From positions 16,463 through 80,462 of the forward strand of contig JBEDUI010000296.1 of the NCBI GenBank assembly GCA_040414495.1: DNA of 64,000 nucleotides, written 5' to 3'. Shown here piece by piece: positions 33,343 to 42,300 of this stretch. Numbering within the stretch: position 1 is the stretch's first letter; each line of letters starts with the position of its first letter. Below the pieces are notes generated by a model that was not told the DNA's origin, searched no databases, and was given only the letters and a program-made list of their open reading frames with translations. The stretch is from DATAVB01 sp040414495. Lineage in GTDB: Bacteria > Actinomycetota > Actinomycetes > Mycobacteriales > QHCD01. Both the position numbers and the translations under genes were made by a program.

Positions 33343-34778
33343 CCACCGCACCGGAGACACCGACCGAGGTCTTGACTCAGGACGAGCAGATCGAGGCGTT
33401 GTCCCACTACAAGTTCGGCTGGGCCGACTCCGATGTGGCCGGCGCCTCGGCCCGCCGCGGCCTGTCCGACGAGGTCGTTCGCGACATCTCCGCGCGTAAG
33501 AACGAGCCGGAGTGGATGCTCGAACGCCGGTTGCGTGGCCTCAAGCTCTTCGGCAAGAAGCCGTTGCCGAACTGGGGTGCCGACCTCACCGAGATCGACT
33601 TCGACACGATCAAGTACTTCGTCCGGTCCACCGAGAAGCAGGCCGAGTCCTGGGAGGACCTGCCGGAGGACATCAAGAACACATACGACAAGCTGGGCAT
33701 CCCCGAGGCGGAGAAGCAGCGGCTGGTCGCCGGTGTCGCGGCGCAGTACGAGTCCGAGGTCGTCTACCACAAGATCCGCGAGGATCTCGAGGAACAGGGC
33801 GTCATCTTCCTCGACACCGACACCGGTCTGAAGGAACACCCGGAGCTGTTCCGGGAGTACTTCGGCTCGGTGATTCCTGCCGGCGACAACAAGTTCGCCG
33901 CGCTGAACACCGCGGTGTGGAGCGGCGGCTCGTTCATCTACGTGCCGAAGGGCGTGCACGTCGAGATCCCGCTGCAGGCCTACTTCCGGATCAACACCGA
34001 GAACATGGGCCAGTTCGAGCGGACGCTGATCATCGTCGATGAGGGTGCTTACGTTCACTACGTCGAAGGCTGTACGGCGCCGATCTACAAGACCGACTCG
34101 CTGCACTCGGCGGTGGTCGAGATCATCGTCAAGAAGAACGCCCGCTGCCGGTACACGACCATTCAGAACTGGTCGAACAACGTCTACAACCTCGTCACCA
34201 AGCGTGCGGTCGCGCACGAGGGCGCCACGATGGAGTGGATCGACGGCAACATCGGCTCCAAGGTGACGATGAAGTACCCGGCCGTGTGGATGCTGGGGGA
34301 GCACGCCAAGGGCGAGACGCTCTCCATCGCGTTCGCCGGTGAGGGCCAGCACCAGGACACCGGTTCGAAGATGGTGCACGTCGCGCCGCACACCTCCTCG
34401 ACGATCGTGTCGAAATCGGTGGCGCGCAGCGGCGGCCGCGCATCCTACCGCGGCCTGGTCTTTGTCGAGCCCGGCGCACACGGGTCGAAGTCGACCGTGA
34501 AATGCGACGCGTTGCTGGTCGACACGATCAGCCGCTCGGACACCTACCCGTACAACGACATCCGTGAGGACGACGTGTCGATGGGACACGAGGCCACGGT
34601 GTCGAAGGTCAGCGAGGACCAGCTCTTCTATCTGATGAGCCGTGGGCTGACCGAGGACGAGGCGATGGCGATGATCGTGCGCGGCTTTGTCGAGCCGATC
34701 GCCCGTGAGTTGCCGATGGAGTACGCCCTCGAGCTCAACCGACTGATCGAGCTGCAGATGGAAGGAGCCGTCGGCTAA
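33339..34778 (+). CDS. sufB: Fe-S cluster assembly scaffold SufB
   Basis: SufB is the cluster scaffold of the SufBCD complex. The 479-residue protein is full length and has no intein, unlike some mycobacterial SufB. It shows the N-terminal YKFGWADSDVAGASARRGLS, GVIFLDTDTGLKEHPELF, GGSFIYVPKGVHVEIPLQ, VHYVEGCTAPIY with the conserved Cys, and the C-terminal GFVEPIARELPMEYALELN. It starts with an ATG overlapping sufR and precedes sufD by 2 bases. Confidence 0.97.
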   Translation: MTTAPETPTEVLTQDEQIEALSHYKFGWADSDVAGASARRGLSDEVVRDISARKNEPEWMLERRLRGLKLFGKKPLPNWGADLTEIDFDTIKYFVRSTEKQAESWEDLPEDIKNTYDKLGIPEAEKQRLVAGVAAQYESEVVYHKIREDLEEQGVIFLDTDTGLKEHPELFREYFGSVIPAGDNKFAALNTAVWSGGSFIYVPKGVHVEIPLQAYFRINTENMGQFERTLIIVDEGAYVHYVEGCTAPIYKTDSLHSAVVEIIVKKNARCRYTTIQNWSNNVYNLVTKRAVAHEGATMEWIDGNIGSKVTMKYPAVWMLGEHAKGETLSIAFAGEGQHQDTGSKMVHVAPHTSSTIVSKSVARSGGRASYRGLVFVEPGAHGSKSTVKCDALLVDTISRSDTYPYNDIREDDVSMGHEATVSKVSEDQLFYLMSRGLTEDEAMAMIVRGFVEPIARELPMEYALELNRLIELQMEGAVG

Positions 34779-34780
34779 CG

Positions 34781-36052
34781 ATGGCCAGTAGCGACAACGC
34801 TCCGCGTCCGGTGGAGCCGACCGAGAGCCGTGTCCGCGAAGAGGCGGCCGCTGAGCAGGCCGCGCTGGCGGCCCAGGTGCTCCGGCCCGACACCGGCGCG
34901 GGCCTGACCCCACCGGCGCACAGCCACGGCGGCCCGGTGCAACCCGGCGACGCCCGGCCCGAACGGCTGGTGTCCCGTGACCCCGACGCGTTCCCGGTTC
35001 CGACCGGGCGCGAGGAGGAGTGGCGGTTTACCCCGCTGCGGCGGGTGAACGTCCTGCTGCAGCCGTTGGAGACCGACGGCAAGGTGGTGGTCGAGGCGCA
35101 GGCCGCGCCCGATGTCACCGTGACCCACGTTCCTGGCGACGACGCCCTGGTCGGCAGCGTGCTCACCCCGGCCGACCGGGTCAGCGCGCTGGCGATGTCG
35201 GCGATCGAGCAGGCCGTGGTCGTCTCCGTACCGGCCGGTGCCACGTCGACCACGCCGACATTCCTGACCATCCGCGGTGAGGGCGGTACGGCCTACGGTC
35301 ACCTGATCGTGGACGTCGCCGCGGGCGCGCAGGCCGTGTTGGTGGTCGACCACGTCGGCACCACGACCCTGGCCGCCAACACCGAGTTCCGGATCGGCGA
35401 CAACGCCTCGCTGACCGTGGTCTCGTTGCAGGACTGGGACGACGACGCGATCCACATCGAGACACAGGCGGCCCGGCTCGGCCGCGACGCCCGGCTGAAG
35501 CACAGCGTGGTCACGCTCGGCGGCGGGGTCGTCCGGCTCACCCCGCGGGTGCACTTCGACGGTCCCGGCGGCGAGGTCGAGCTGCTCGGCCTGTACTTCA
35601 CCGACGCCGGCCAGCACCAGGAGCACCGGCCGCTGATCGAGCACAGCGCCGACCACTGCCGCAGCCGCGTCACGTACAAAGGCGCGTTGCAGGGCGAAGG
35701 CGCCACCGCGGTCTGGATCGGCGACGTGGTCATCCCCGAGGGCAGCGCCGGCACCGACACGTACGAGCTGAACCGCAACCTGCTGCTGACCGACGGCGCC
35801 ATCGCGCACTCGGTCCCCAACCTGGAGATCGAGACCGGCGATGTCACCCAGGCCGGCCACGCCAGCGCCAGCGGTCGGTTCGACGACCTGCAGCTGTTCT
35901 ACCTGATGGCCCGGGGAATCCCGGCCGATGTGGCCCGCAAGCTCGTGGTGCGCGGCTTCTTCGCCGAGGTGATCAACCGCATCGGCGTACCCGAGGTGGC
36001 CGAGCGGCTGACCTCGGCCGTCGAGGACGAGCTGGCCCAGGTGGGCGCCTGA
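34781..36052 (+). CDS. sufD: Fe-S cluster assembly protein SufD
   Basis: SufD is the SufB paralogue that completes the SufBCD scaffold and helps in iron acquisition. The 423-residue protein has an Ala/Glu-rich N-terminus, EEEWRFTPLRRVN, the beta-helix core (AANTEFRIGDNASLTVVSLQ, RDARLKHSVVTLGGGVVRL) and the conserved VPNLEIETGDVTQAGHASASGRF and FFAEVINRI end. Key motif for SufD is ETGDVTQAGHAS. The spacing to sufB (2 bases) and to the Rieske gene (1 base) indicates one operon. Confidence 0.96.
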   Translation: MASSDNAPRPVEPTESRVREEAAAEQAALAAQVLRPDTGAGLTPPAHSHGGPVQPGDARPERLVSRDPDAFPVPTGREEEWRFTPLRRVNVLLQPLETDGKVVVEAQAAPDVTVTHVPGDDALVGSVLTPADRVSALAMSAIEQAVVVSVPAGATSTTPTFLTIRGEGGTAYGHLIVDVAAGAQAVLVVDHVGTTTLAANTEFRIGDNASLTVVSLQDWDDDAIHIETQAARLGRDARLKHSVVTLGGGVVRLTPRVHFDGPGGEVELLGLYFTDAGQHQEHRPLIEHSADHCRSRVTYKGALQGEGATAVWIGDVVIPEGSAGTDTYELNRNLLLTDGAIAHSVPNLEIETGDVTQAGHASASGRFDDLQLFYLMARGIPADVARKLVVRGFFAEVINRIGVPEVAERLTSAVEDELAQVGA

Positions 36053-36053
36053 G

Positions 36054-36386
36054 ATGAGTGAGTTCCAGCGAGCGTGCGCCGTGGCCGATGTCCCGGTCGA
36101 TGGCGCGATGCACGTCGATATCGACGGCACCCCGATCGCGGTGGTCAATTCCGACGGGGAGTTCTACGCCATCTACGACGTGTGCTCGCACGCGGAGGTA
36201 CCGCTGTCCGAGGGCGATGTCGACGGCGGCACGATCGAGTGCTGGCTGCACGGCTCGTGCTTCGACCTGGCCACGGGTAAACCGACCGGTCTACCGGCCA
36301 CCAGGCCGGTCCCGGTCTTCCCAGTGAAGATCGACGGCGATGCGCTCTACATCAGCCTGAACAATGGAATTTCCGAGGAGAATTGA
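36054..36386 (+). CDS. Rieske-type ferredoxin (non-heme iron oxygenase ferredoxin subunit-like)
   Basis: The 110-residue protein carries both halves of the Rieske [2Fe-2S] site: VCSHAEVPLSEG and CWLHGSCFDLATG. It lies between sufD and sufC with the stop immediately followed by the sufC start. In actinobacterial SUF operons this small ferredoxin is a regular member and may supply electrons for cluster assembly; the exact role is not established. Confidence 0.92.
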   Translation: MSEFQRACAVADVPVDGAMHVDIDGTPIAVVNSDGEFYAIYDVCSHAEVPLSEGDVDGGTIECWLHGSCFDLATGKPTGLPATRPVPVFPVKIDGDALYISLNNGISEEN

Positions 36387-37181
36387 GTGTCCACTGTGTC
36401 CAATAACCCGGCCGCCCAGAGCCCGGTGTCGACCCTGGAAATCCGCGATCTGCGGGTCTCCGTCGAGGACACCGAGATCCTCAAGGGCGTCGATCTGACC
36501 GTGCGCTCGGGGGAGACCCACGCGCTGATGGGCCCCAACGGCTCCGGCAAATCCACCCTGGCGTACTCGATCTCCGGGCATCCCAAGTACACCGTCACCG
36601 GCGGCACCGTCACCCTCGACGGTGAGGACGTACTGTCGATGACCGTCGACGAACGCGCCCGCGCCGGCCTGTTCCTGGCCATGCAGTACCCGGTCGAGGT
36701 TCCCGGCGTCTCCACCTCCAACTTCCTGCGTACCGCCGCCACCGCCGTCCGCGGCGAGGCGCCCAAGCTGCGGACGTGGGTCAAGGAGGTCAACGAGGCG
36801 ATGAGCGCGCTGGAGATCGACGACTCGTTCTCCGAGCGGAGCCTGAACGAGGGCTTTTCCGGCGGTGAGAAGAAGCGGCACGAGATCCTGCAGTTGGCGC
36901 TACTCAAGCCGAAGATCGCCATCCTCGACGAAACCGACTCCGGTCTGGACGTCGACGCGCTGCGGATCGTCTCGGCCGGGGTGAATCGGGCCCGCGAGGC
37001 GAACGGGATGGGCACGCTGCTGATCACGCACTACCCGCGGATCCTGCAGTACATCAAGCCCGACGTCGTGCACGTCTTCTATCGCGGCCGGATCGTCGAG
37101 ACCGGTGGACCGGAGCTGGCCGACGCGATCGAGGCCGAAGGGTACGTGCGCTTCGGCGAGCCGAAGGAAGCGACAGTCTGA
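36387..37181 (+). CDS. sufC: Fe-S cluster assembly ATPase SufC
   Basis: SufC is the cytosolic ABC-type ATPase that drives the SufBCD scaffold. The 264-residue protein shows Walker A GPNGSGKSTLAY, the SufC-specific GLFLAMQYPVEVPGVSTSNFLR segment (key residues AMQYPVEVPGV), signature GFSGGEKKRHEI, Walker B IAILDETDSGLD and the switch His in LITHYPRIL. The GTG start at 36387 directly follows the previous stop and a GAGGAGAA site. Confidence 0.96.
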   Translation: MSTVSNNPAAQSPVSTLEIRDLRVSVEDTEILKGVDLTVRSGETHALMGPNGSGKSTLAYSISGHPKYTVTGGTVTLDGEDVLSMTVDERARAGLFLAMQYPVEVPGVSTSNFLRTAATAVRGEAPKLRTWVKEVNEAMSALEIDDSFSERSLNEGFSGGEKKRHEILQLALLKPKIAILDETDSGLDVDALRIVSAGVNRAREANGMGTLLITHYPRILQYIKPDVVHVFYRGRIVETGGPELADAIEAEGYVRFGEPKEATV

Positions 37182-37290
37182 TGACCAATTACCCCGGCGG
37201 CCTCCTCCGCTCCGCTCCTCACTCGGTGCGGGCGCGCTTCGATCTGCGGCTGCGTTTGTTCGCTGCGGTGCTCACTCCGGAGGTCGCCTC

Positions 37291-38595
37291 ATGACGCTCA
37301 CGCTCAACACCGAGACCTTCGACGAGGAGCCGGTTCGGCCGTACGACGTCGAGGCGATCCGGAACGACTTCCCGATCCTGGGTCGGACGGTCCGTGACGG
37401 CAAGCCGTTGATCTACCTCGACTCCGGCGCCACCTCGCAGAAGCCGACCGTCGTCCTGGACGCCGAACGCGACTTCTACGAGAACCACAACGCGGCCGTA
37501 CACCGCGGAGCCCACCAGCTGGCCGAGGAAGCGGACGAGCTGTACGAGCGCGCCCGTACCGACGTGGCGGCGTTCATCGGCGCCAAGCGCAGCGACGAGA
37601 TCGTGTTCACCAAGAACGCGACCGAGGGCTTCAACCTGGTGGCGTACGCGATGAGCAACGCGGCCACCGCAGGCCCGGAGGCGGCGCGGTTCGTCGTCGG
37701 CCCGGGCGACGAGATCGTCGTGACCGAGATGGAGCACCACGCGAACCTGGTGCCGTGGCAGCAGTTGGCGCAGCGGACCGGGGCGACGTTGAAGTGGTTC
37801 GGCGTCACCGATGAGGGTCGGCTCGATCTGTCCGATGTGGACGGTGTGATCACCGAACGGGCCAAGGTCGTGGCGGTCGCGCACCAGTCCAACGTGCTCG
37901 GCACGATCAACCCGCTGGAGCAGATCAGCCGGCGGGCGCGCGAGGTCGGCGCGTTGATCGTGCTCGACGCCTGCCAGTCCGTCCCGCACCACCCGGTCGA
38001 CGTCAGCACGCTGGACGTAGACTTCCTGGCCTTCTCCGGGCACAAGATGTGCGGTCCGACCGGTGTCGGTGTGCTGTGGGGTCGGCATGAGCTGCTGGCC
38101 GCGATGCCGCCGTTCCTGACCGGTGGCTCGATGATCGAGGTCGTCCGTATGGAGGGCACGACCTTCATGCCGCCGCCGCAGCGGTTCGAGGCCGGCGTGC
38201 CGAACATGGCCCAGGTCGTCGGGCTCGGTGCCGCGGTCGGCTACCTGTCGGCGGTCGGCATGGACGCCATCGCGGCGCACGAGCGGGCGTTGACGGCGTA
38301 CGCGCTGCAGCGGGTCGGTTCGCTGCCGGGAGTCCGGATCATCGGCCCGACCGACAACGAGTCCCGCGGTGCGGCCGTGTCGTTCGTCCTGAACGACATC
38401 CACCCGCACGACGTCGGCCAGGTCCTGGACGACCGGGGCATCGCGGTCCGTACCGGGCACCACTGCGCGTGGCCGTTGGCCCGCCGGTTCGGCATCCCGG
38501 GCACCACGCGGGCGACGTTCTACCTGTACACGACCCTGTCCGAAATCGATGCGCTGGCCGAGGGAATTGAGGCGGCCGCGAAGTTCTTCGCGTAA
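37291..38595 (+). CDS. sufS: cysteine desulfurase SufS
   Basis: This PLP enzyme takes sulfur from cysteine for cluster assembly. The 434-residue protein shows YLDSGATSQKPT, HNAAVHRGAHQLAEE, EMEHHANLVPWQ, DACQSVPHHPVDV, the PLP lysine in FLAFSGHKMCGPTGVGVLWG, and the active-site cysteine loop VRTGHHCAWPLARRFG. An ATG at 37291 after GGAGG is the start; the frame stays open back to 37105 across sufC without meaning. It is 109 bases after sufC, the largest gap in the operon. Confidence 0.97.
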   Translation: MTLTLNTETFDEEPVRPYDVEAIRNDFPILGRTVRDGKPLIYLDSGATSQKPTVVLDAERDFYENHNAAVHRGAHQLAEEADELYERARTDVAAFIGAKRSDEIVFTKNATEGFNLVAYAMSNAATAGPEAARFVVGPGDEIVVTEMEHHANLVPWQQLAQRTGATLKWFGVTDEGRLDLSDVDGVITERAKVVAVAHQSNVLGTINPLEQISRRAREVGALIVLDACQSVPHHPVDVSTLDVDFLAFSGHKMCGPTGVGVLWGRHELLAAMPPFLTGGSMIEVVRMEGTTFMPPPQRFEAGVPNMAQVVGLGAAVGYLSAVGMDAIAAHERALTAYALQRVGSLPGVRIIGPTDNESRGAAVSFVLNDIHPHDVGQVLDDRGIAVRTGHHCAWPLARRFGIPGTTRATFYLYTTLSEIDALAEGIEAAAKFFA

Positions 38596-38629
38596 TGGGG
38601 GAACTGCGGCGAAGGAGCCTGGAGCCTAG

Positions 38630-39106
38630 ATGAAGCTCGAGTCGATGTACCAGGAGATCATCCTGGACCACTACAAGAACCCGCACGGCCGCGGCCTGCG
38701 GGAGCCGTACGACGCCGAAGTGCACCACGTCAACCCGACCTGCGGGGACGAGGTGACGCTCAGGCTGAAGCTGGACGACGGCGTGGTCAAGGACGTCTCG
38801 TACGAGGGTCAGGGTTGCTCGATCAGCCAGGCCTCCGAGTCGGTGTTGACCGACCTGGTCGTCGGCAAGCCGTTGGACGACGCGCTGCAGATCGAGCAGG
38901 CATTCCTGGAGCTGATGCAGTCGAAGGGAGGAGAGCCGGACAGCCACACCAGCGATCTGCTCGAGGACGCGGTGGCGTTCGTCGGGGTCTCGAAGTACCC
39001 GGCCCGGATCAAGTGCGCGTTGCTCGGCTGGATGGCGTTCAAAGACGCGGCTGGTCAAGCGACCGGTGCCGGCGCTACCGAGGAAATCATGGGAGGCAGC
39101 CGATGA
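38630..39106 (+). CDS. sufU: sulfur transfer protein SufU
   Basis: SufU accepts sulfur from SufS in Gram-positive bacteria and actinobacteria. The 158-residue protein shows ILDHYKNPHGRG, the zinc/sulfur ligand cysteines in VNPTCGDEVTL, EGQGCSISQASESV and RIKCALLGWMAFKDA, and the SufU-type insertion between the second and third. Four protein features (Asp43-type, Cys, Cys, Cys) of the zinc site can be read. The stop overlaps the next gene by 4 bases. Confidence 0.95.
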   Translation: MKLESMYQEIILDHYKNPHGRGLREPYDAEVHHVNPTCGDEVTLRLKLDDGVVKDVSYEGQGCSISQASESVLTDLVVGKPLDDALQIEQAFLELMQSKGGEPDSHTSDLLEDAVAFVGVSKYPARIKCALLGWMAFKDAAGQATGAGATEEIMGGSR

Positions 39107-39465
39107 CCGAACAGTCGACAACCGGCGAGCAGGCGGTCTCGAAGGCCGCGATCGACGACATCGAAGAGGCCATGCGCGACGTGGTCGACCCCGAACTGGG
39201 GATCAACGTCGTCGACCTCGGTCTGGTGTACGGCATCACGGTCGACGACGACAACATCGCCACGCTGGACATGACGCTCACCTCGGCGGCGTGCCCGCTC
39301 ACCGACGTGATCGAGGACCAGGCCAGTCAGGCGCTGACCGGCGGTCCGGGTGAGCCGCTGGTACGTGAGGTCCGGATCAACTGGGTCTGGATGCCGCCGT
39401 GGGGCCCGGACAAGATCACCGACGACGGCCGCGAGCAGCTACGCGCGCTCGGGTTCAACGTCTGA
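39103..39465 (+). CDS. metal-sulfur cluster assembly factor (DUF59/SufT-like)
   Basis: The 120-residue MIP18/PaaD-type protein has DVVDPELGINVVDLGLVYGITV and LTSAACPLTDVIEDQ, with the conserved Cys, and ends in INWVWMPPWGPDKIT. This family helps mature Fe-S proteins and is a standard last member of actinobacterial SUF operons. The ATG at 39103 overlaps the sufU stop; longer frames read back through sufU are rejected. Confidence 0.94.
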   Translation: MTEQSTTGEQAVSKAAIDDIEEAMRDVVDPELGINVVDLGLVYGITVDDDNIATLDMTLTSAACPLTDVIEDQASQALTGGPGEPLVREVRINWVWMPPWGPDKITDDGREQLRALGFNV

Positions 39466-39495
39466 GGTGCCGCCTCTGATCGCTGGCCGCCGCTG

Positions 39496-40176
39496 ATGCC
39501 GGCCAGCAGACCCGCGGCCGGCGGTGGTCGCTGGGTTGAGGTCGGCCCGGAACGTATCGAGCGGTGGTTGGCCGGCTTTGACGAGCGGCACCAGGTGGTA
39601 CGGACCGAGCCGGCGCAGTACGGCCTGCGCGTGGTCGGTGCGGATGGCTCGGTGGCCGAGTGTCACGTGCCGTTTCCGCCGTTGACTGGTCGCATTGAAG
39701 GTGCCGGTCTGGTGACGGCCGGCTTGACCGAGCACCTGAGTACGAAGCGCCGGGTCGGTGTGCTGTTGGTACGGCTGGGTGGATACGCGGTGGGCGTCTT
39801 CGACGGGCCGTCACTCGCCGTGTCCAAAGTGGACAGTCGGTTGGTGCACGGGCGGGCGTCGGCCGGCGGTTGGTCGCAGAAGCGGTTCGCCCGGCGCCGT
39901 GAGGGACAGGTCCGGCAGGCAGGCGAAGCGGCCGCCGACGTGGCGGTCCGGATCTTGATCGGCACGGCCGGCGAGTCAGGCCGGTTAGATGCGGTGGTGA
40001 CCGGCGGCGAGCGCAAAGCAGTCGGCGCGGTGCTGGCCGATGGCAGGCTCGCGGCGCTGCGGCCCCTGGTCGTCGAGCGGTTTCTCACCGTCCCCGATCC
40101 GAAGAAGGCGATTCTCGAGGCGTCGCCGGAGGCGTTCAACGCCGTGCATATCCGGATAATCGATGCGCCCGAATAA
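39496..40176 (+). CDS. acVLRF1-type peptidyl-tRNA hydrolase (Vms1/eRF1-like)
   Basis: This actinobacterial VLRF1-domain protein is related to eukaryotic Vms1/ANKZF1, which releases nascent chains from stalled large ribosomal subunits. The 226-residue protein has an N-terminal wing (VEVGPERIERWLAGFDERH), a VLRF1 core (RVGVLLVRLGGYAVGVFDG) and the catalytic loop GGWSQKRFARRREGQ, where Q128 takes the place of the eRF1 GGQ glutamine. It lies 30 bases after the SUF operon and 138 bases before an ABC-F ATPase. Confidence 0.88.
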   Translation: MPASRPAAGGGRWVEVGPERIERWLAGFDERHQVVRTEPAQYGLRVVGADGSVAECHVPFPPLTGRIEGAGLVTAGLTEHLSTKRRVGVLLVRLGGYAVGVFDGPSLAVSKVDSRLVHGRASAGGWSQKRFARRREGQVRQAGEAAADVAVRILIGTAGESGRLDAVVTGGERKAVGAVLADGRLAALRPLVVERFLTVPDPKKAILEASPEAFNAVHIRIIDAPE

Positions 40177-40314
40177 TCCGTTGTGTGGTGCGGAAACCGG
40201 GTCGAAATCATCCGTTGGCGACCCGTACACTGTTCGGCGTGACTCCACTGATGAGCTGATTTGGCCACGTTTCATCCGTGGCCTGCCCCGACTCACCCGA
40301 CAGCGAGCCCATCA

Positions 40315-41919
40315 GTGATTACAGCAACGCAGCTGGAACTGCGCGCTGGCGCACGTATCCTGCTCTCCGACGTCACCCTCCGCGTACAACCTGGCGACCG
40401 CATCGGCCTTGTCGGCCGCAACGGCGCCGGCAAAACCACCACCTTGCGCGCCCTCGCCGGCGAATCCCTGCCGTACGCCGGCAGCATCGACCGCCGCGGC
40501 GATCTCGGCTATCTGCCGCAGGATCCGCGTACCGGCGATCTCGATGTCACCGCCCGGGACCGGGTGCTCTCCGCCCGCGGGCTGGACGAGCTGCTGCACA
40601 ACATGGAGAAGACCCAGGTGGCGATGGCCGGCGCGGCCACCGATGCCGCCCGGGACAAGGCGGTCCGGCGCTACGGCAACCTCGAAGATTCGTTCGCTGC
40701 GCTGGGCGGGTACGCCGCCGAGAGCGAGGCGGCCCGGATCTGCGCCAACCTCGGCCTGCCCGACCGGGTGCTGGCCCAGCCGCTGCGCACCCTCTCCGGC
40801 GGTCAACGCCGCCGCATCGAACTGGCCCGGATCCTGTTCAGCGACGCCGAAACGTTGCTCCTGGACGAGCCGACCAACCACCTGGACGCTGACTCGATCG
40901 TCTGGCTGCGTGACTACTTGAAGAGCCACGACGGCGGGTTGATCGTGATCAGCCACGACGTCGAGTTGCTCGACCACGTGGTCAACAAGGTCTGGCACCT
41001 GGACGCCAACCGGGCCGAGGTCGACATCTACAACCTCGGCTGGAAGGCGTACCTGCAGCAACGCGAGACCGACGAGCGTCGCCGACACCGGGAACGCAAG
41101 AACGCCGAGAAGAAGGCGTCGGCGTTGTTGAGTCAGGCCGACAAGATGCGGGCCAAGGCGACGAAGGCGGTCGCCGCGCAGAACATGGCCCGCCGCGCCG
41201 AACGGCTGCTGGCCGGGGTGAGCGAGGTACGGCAGGCGGACAAGGTCGCCCGGGTGCGGTTCCCGACCCCGGCGCCGTGCGGCCGGACCCCGTTGACCGC
41301 CGAGGGCTTGTCCAAGTCGTACGGGTCGCTGGAGATCTTCACCGACGTCGACCTGGCCATCGACCGGGGGACGCGGGTGGTCGTGCTGGGCCTCAACGGT
41401 GCCGGCAAGACGACGTTGCTGCGCATCCTGGCCGGCATGGAGACCTCGGACACCGGGGCGGTGAAGCCAGGTCATGGGCTGCAGCTGGGGTACTACGCCC
41501 AAGAACACGAGACGGTCGACCACGATCGTACGGTCCTGGAGAACATGCGCGCCGCCTCGCCCTCCAGCATGACCGACACCGAGCTACGCCGGATTCTCGG
41601 TGCGTTCCTGTTCTCCGGAGACGCGGTCGACCAGCGGGCCGGCACGCTCTCCGGTGGCGAGAAGACCCGACTGGCGCTGGCCGGCTTGGTGTGTTCGGCG
41701 GCGAACGTACTGCTGCTGGATGAGCCGACCAACAACCTCGATCCGGCCTCGCGCGAACAGGTTCTGGACGCGCTGCGTACGTTCGCCGGCGCCATCGTGC
41801 TCGTCACTCACGACGAGGGCGCGGTCGAGGCGTTGCAGCCAGACCGGGTGATCCTGCTGCCGGATGGCGTTGAGGACACGTGGAGCGCTGACTTCGCCGA
41901 CCTGGTCGCATTGGCCTGA
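40315..41919 (+). CDS. ABC-F family ATPase
   Basis: The 534-residue cytosolic protein has two ABC domains and no membrane segment. Domain 1 shows GRNGAGKTTTLRAL, LSGGQRRRIELAR and LLLDEPTNHLD; domain 2 shows GLNGAGKTTLLRIL, LSGGEKTRLALAG and LLLDEPTNNLD. The linker between them is long, basic and helical (RRRHRERKNAEKKASAL). ABC-F proteins act on the ribosomal E site in translation or antibiotic protection. The GTG at 40315 gives the canonical VITATQLELRAG start. Position matches mycobacterial Rv1473. Confidence 0.93.
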   Translation: MITATQLELRAGARILLSDVTLRVQPGDRIGLVGRNGAGKTTTLRALAGESLPYAGSIDRRGDLGYLPQDPRTGDLDVTARDRVLSARGLDELLHNMEKTQVAMAGAATDAARDKAVRRYGNLEDSFAALGGYAAESEAARICANLGLPDRVLAQPLRTLSGGQRRRIELARILFSDAETLLLDEPTNHLDADSIVWLRDYLKSHDGGLIVISHDVELLDHVVNKVWHLDANRAEVDIYNLGWKAYLQQRETDERRRHRERKNAEKKASALLSQADKMRAKATKAVAAQNMARRAERLLAGVSEVRQADKVARVRFPTPAPCGRTPLTAEGLSKSYGSLEIFTDVDLAIDRGTRVVVLGLNGAGKTTLLRILAGMETSDTGAVKPGHGLQLGYYAQEHETVDHDRTVLENMRAASPSSMTDTELRRILGAFLFSGDAVDQRAGTLSGGEKTRLALAGLVCSAANVLLLDEPTNNLDPASREQVLDALRTFAGAIVLVTHDEGAVEALQPDRVILLPDGVEDTWSADFADLVALA

Positions 41920-42085
41920 CCGTTCGGCCCAGCCGGCGCTGCCTGGGACGGGGGCCTGGCCAATGTGGCATTCGGGCGGCGTGGAAATCCGCCTGATCTC
42001 CTAGCCGTGGCCGCCCTGGTGAGTGATCATGGGTTGACTGGACCCGTTGTCCCCCAGGGCGAGCCAGGCAGAGGAGGCAATCGAC

Positions 42086-42298
42086 GTGGCCGATCTGAAG
42101 AAGGGCGCCCGAATCACCGGCGCGACGCGTGCGAAGCTGTCCGTAGACCTGCGCAAGAAGTACGACTCGGGGAAGAGCATCCGGGCTCTTGCCGAGGAGT
42201 CCGGCCGATCGTACGGCTTTATCCACCGCATCCTTTCTGAGTCCGGGGCACCGCTGCGCGGTCGTGGCGGTCCGACCCGGCGCAAAAAGACCGACTAG
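42086..42298 (+). CDS. small helix-turn-helix protein (Rv1473A-like)
   Basis: The 70-residue actinobacterial protein has a basic N-terminus (ADLKKGARITGATRAKL) and a helix-turn-helix (YDSGKSIRALAEESGRSYGFIHRIL), ending in a basic tail RGRGGPTRRKKTD. It resembles conserved small DNA-binding proteins found next to the ABC-F gene in mycobacteria and streptomycetes. The GTG at 42086 is preceded by GAGGAGG, so the longer frame from 42047 is rejected. Targets are unknown. It ends 2 bases before the convergent SDR stop. Confidence 0.88.
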   Translation: MADLKKGARITGATRAKLSVDLRKKYDSGKSIRALAEESGRSYGFIHRILSESGAPLRGRGGPTRRKKTD

Positions 42299-42300
42299 CG

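Noticed and set aside
33339..34778. SufB intein as in Mycobacterium tuberculosis
   Set aside because: The frame is 479 residues of continuous SufB without an inserted domain.
32694..34913. 739-residue minus-strand open frame opposite sufR and sufB
   Set aside because: It is the antisense of two clear genes, has Arg/His/Leu-rich composition and no family motif.
34775..36148. 457-residue minus-strand open frame opposite sufD
   Set aside because: It mirrors the sufD codon pattern and has no recognisable domain.
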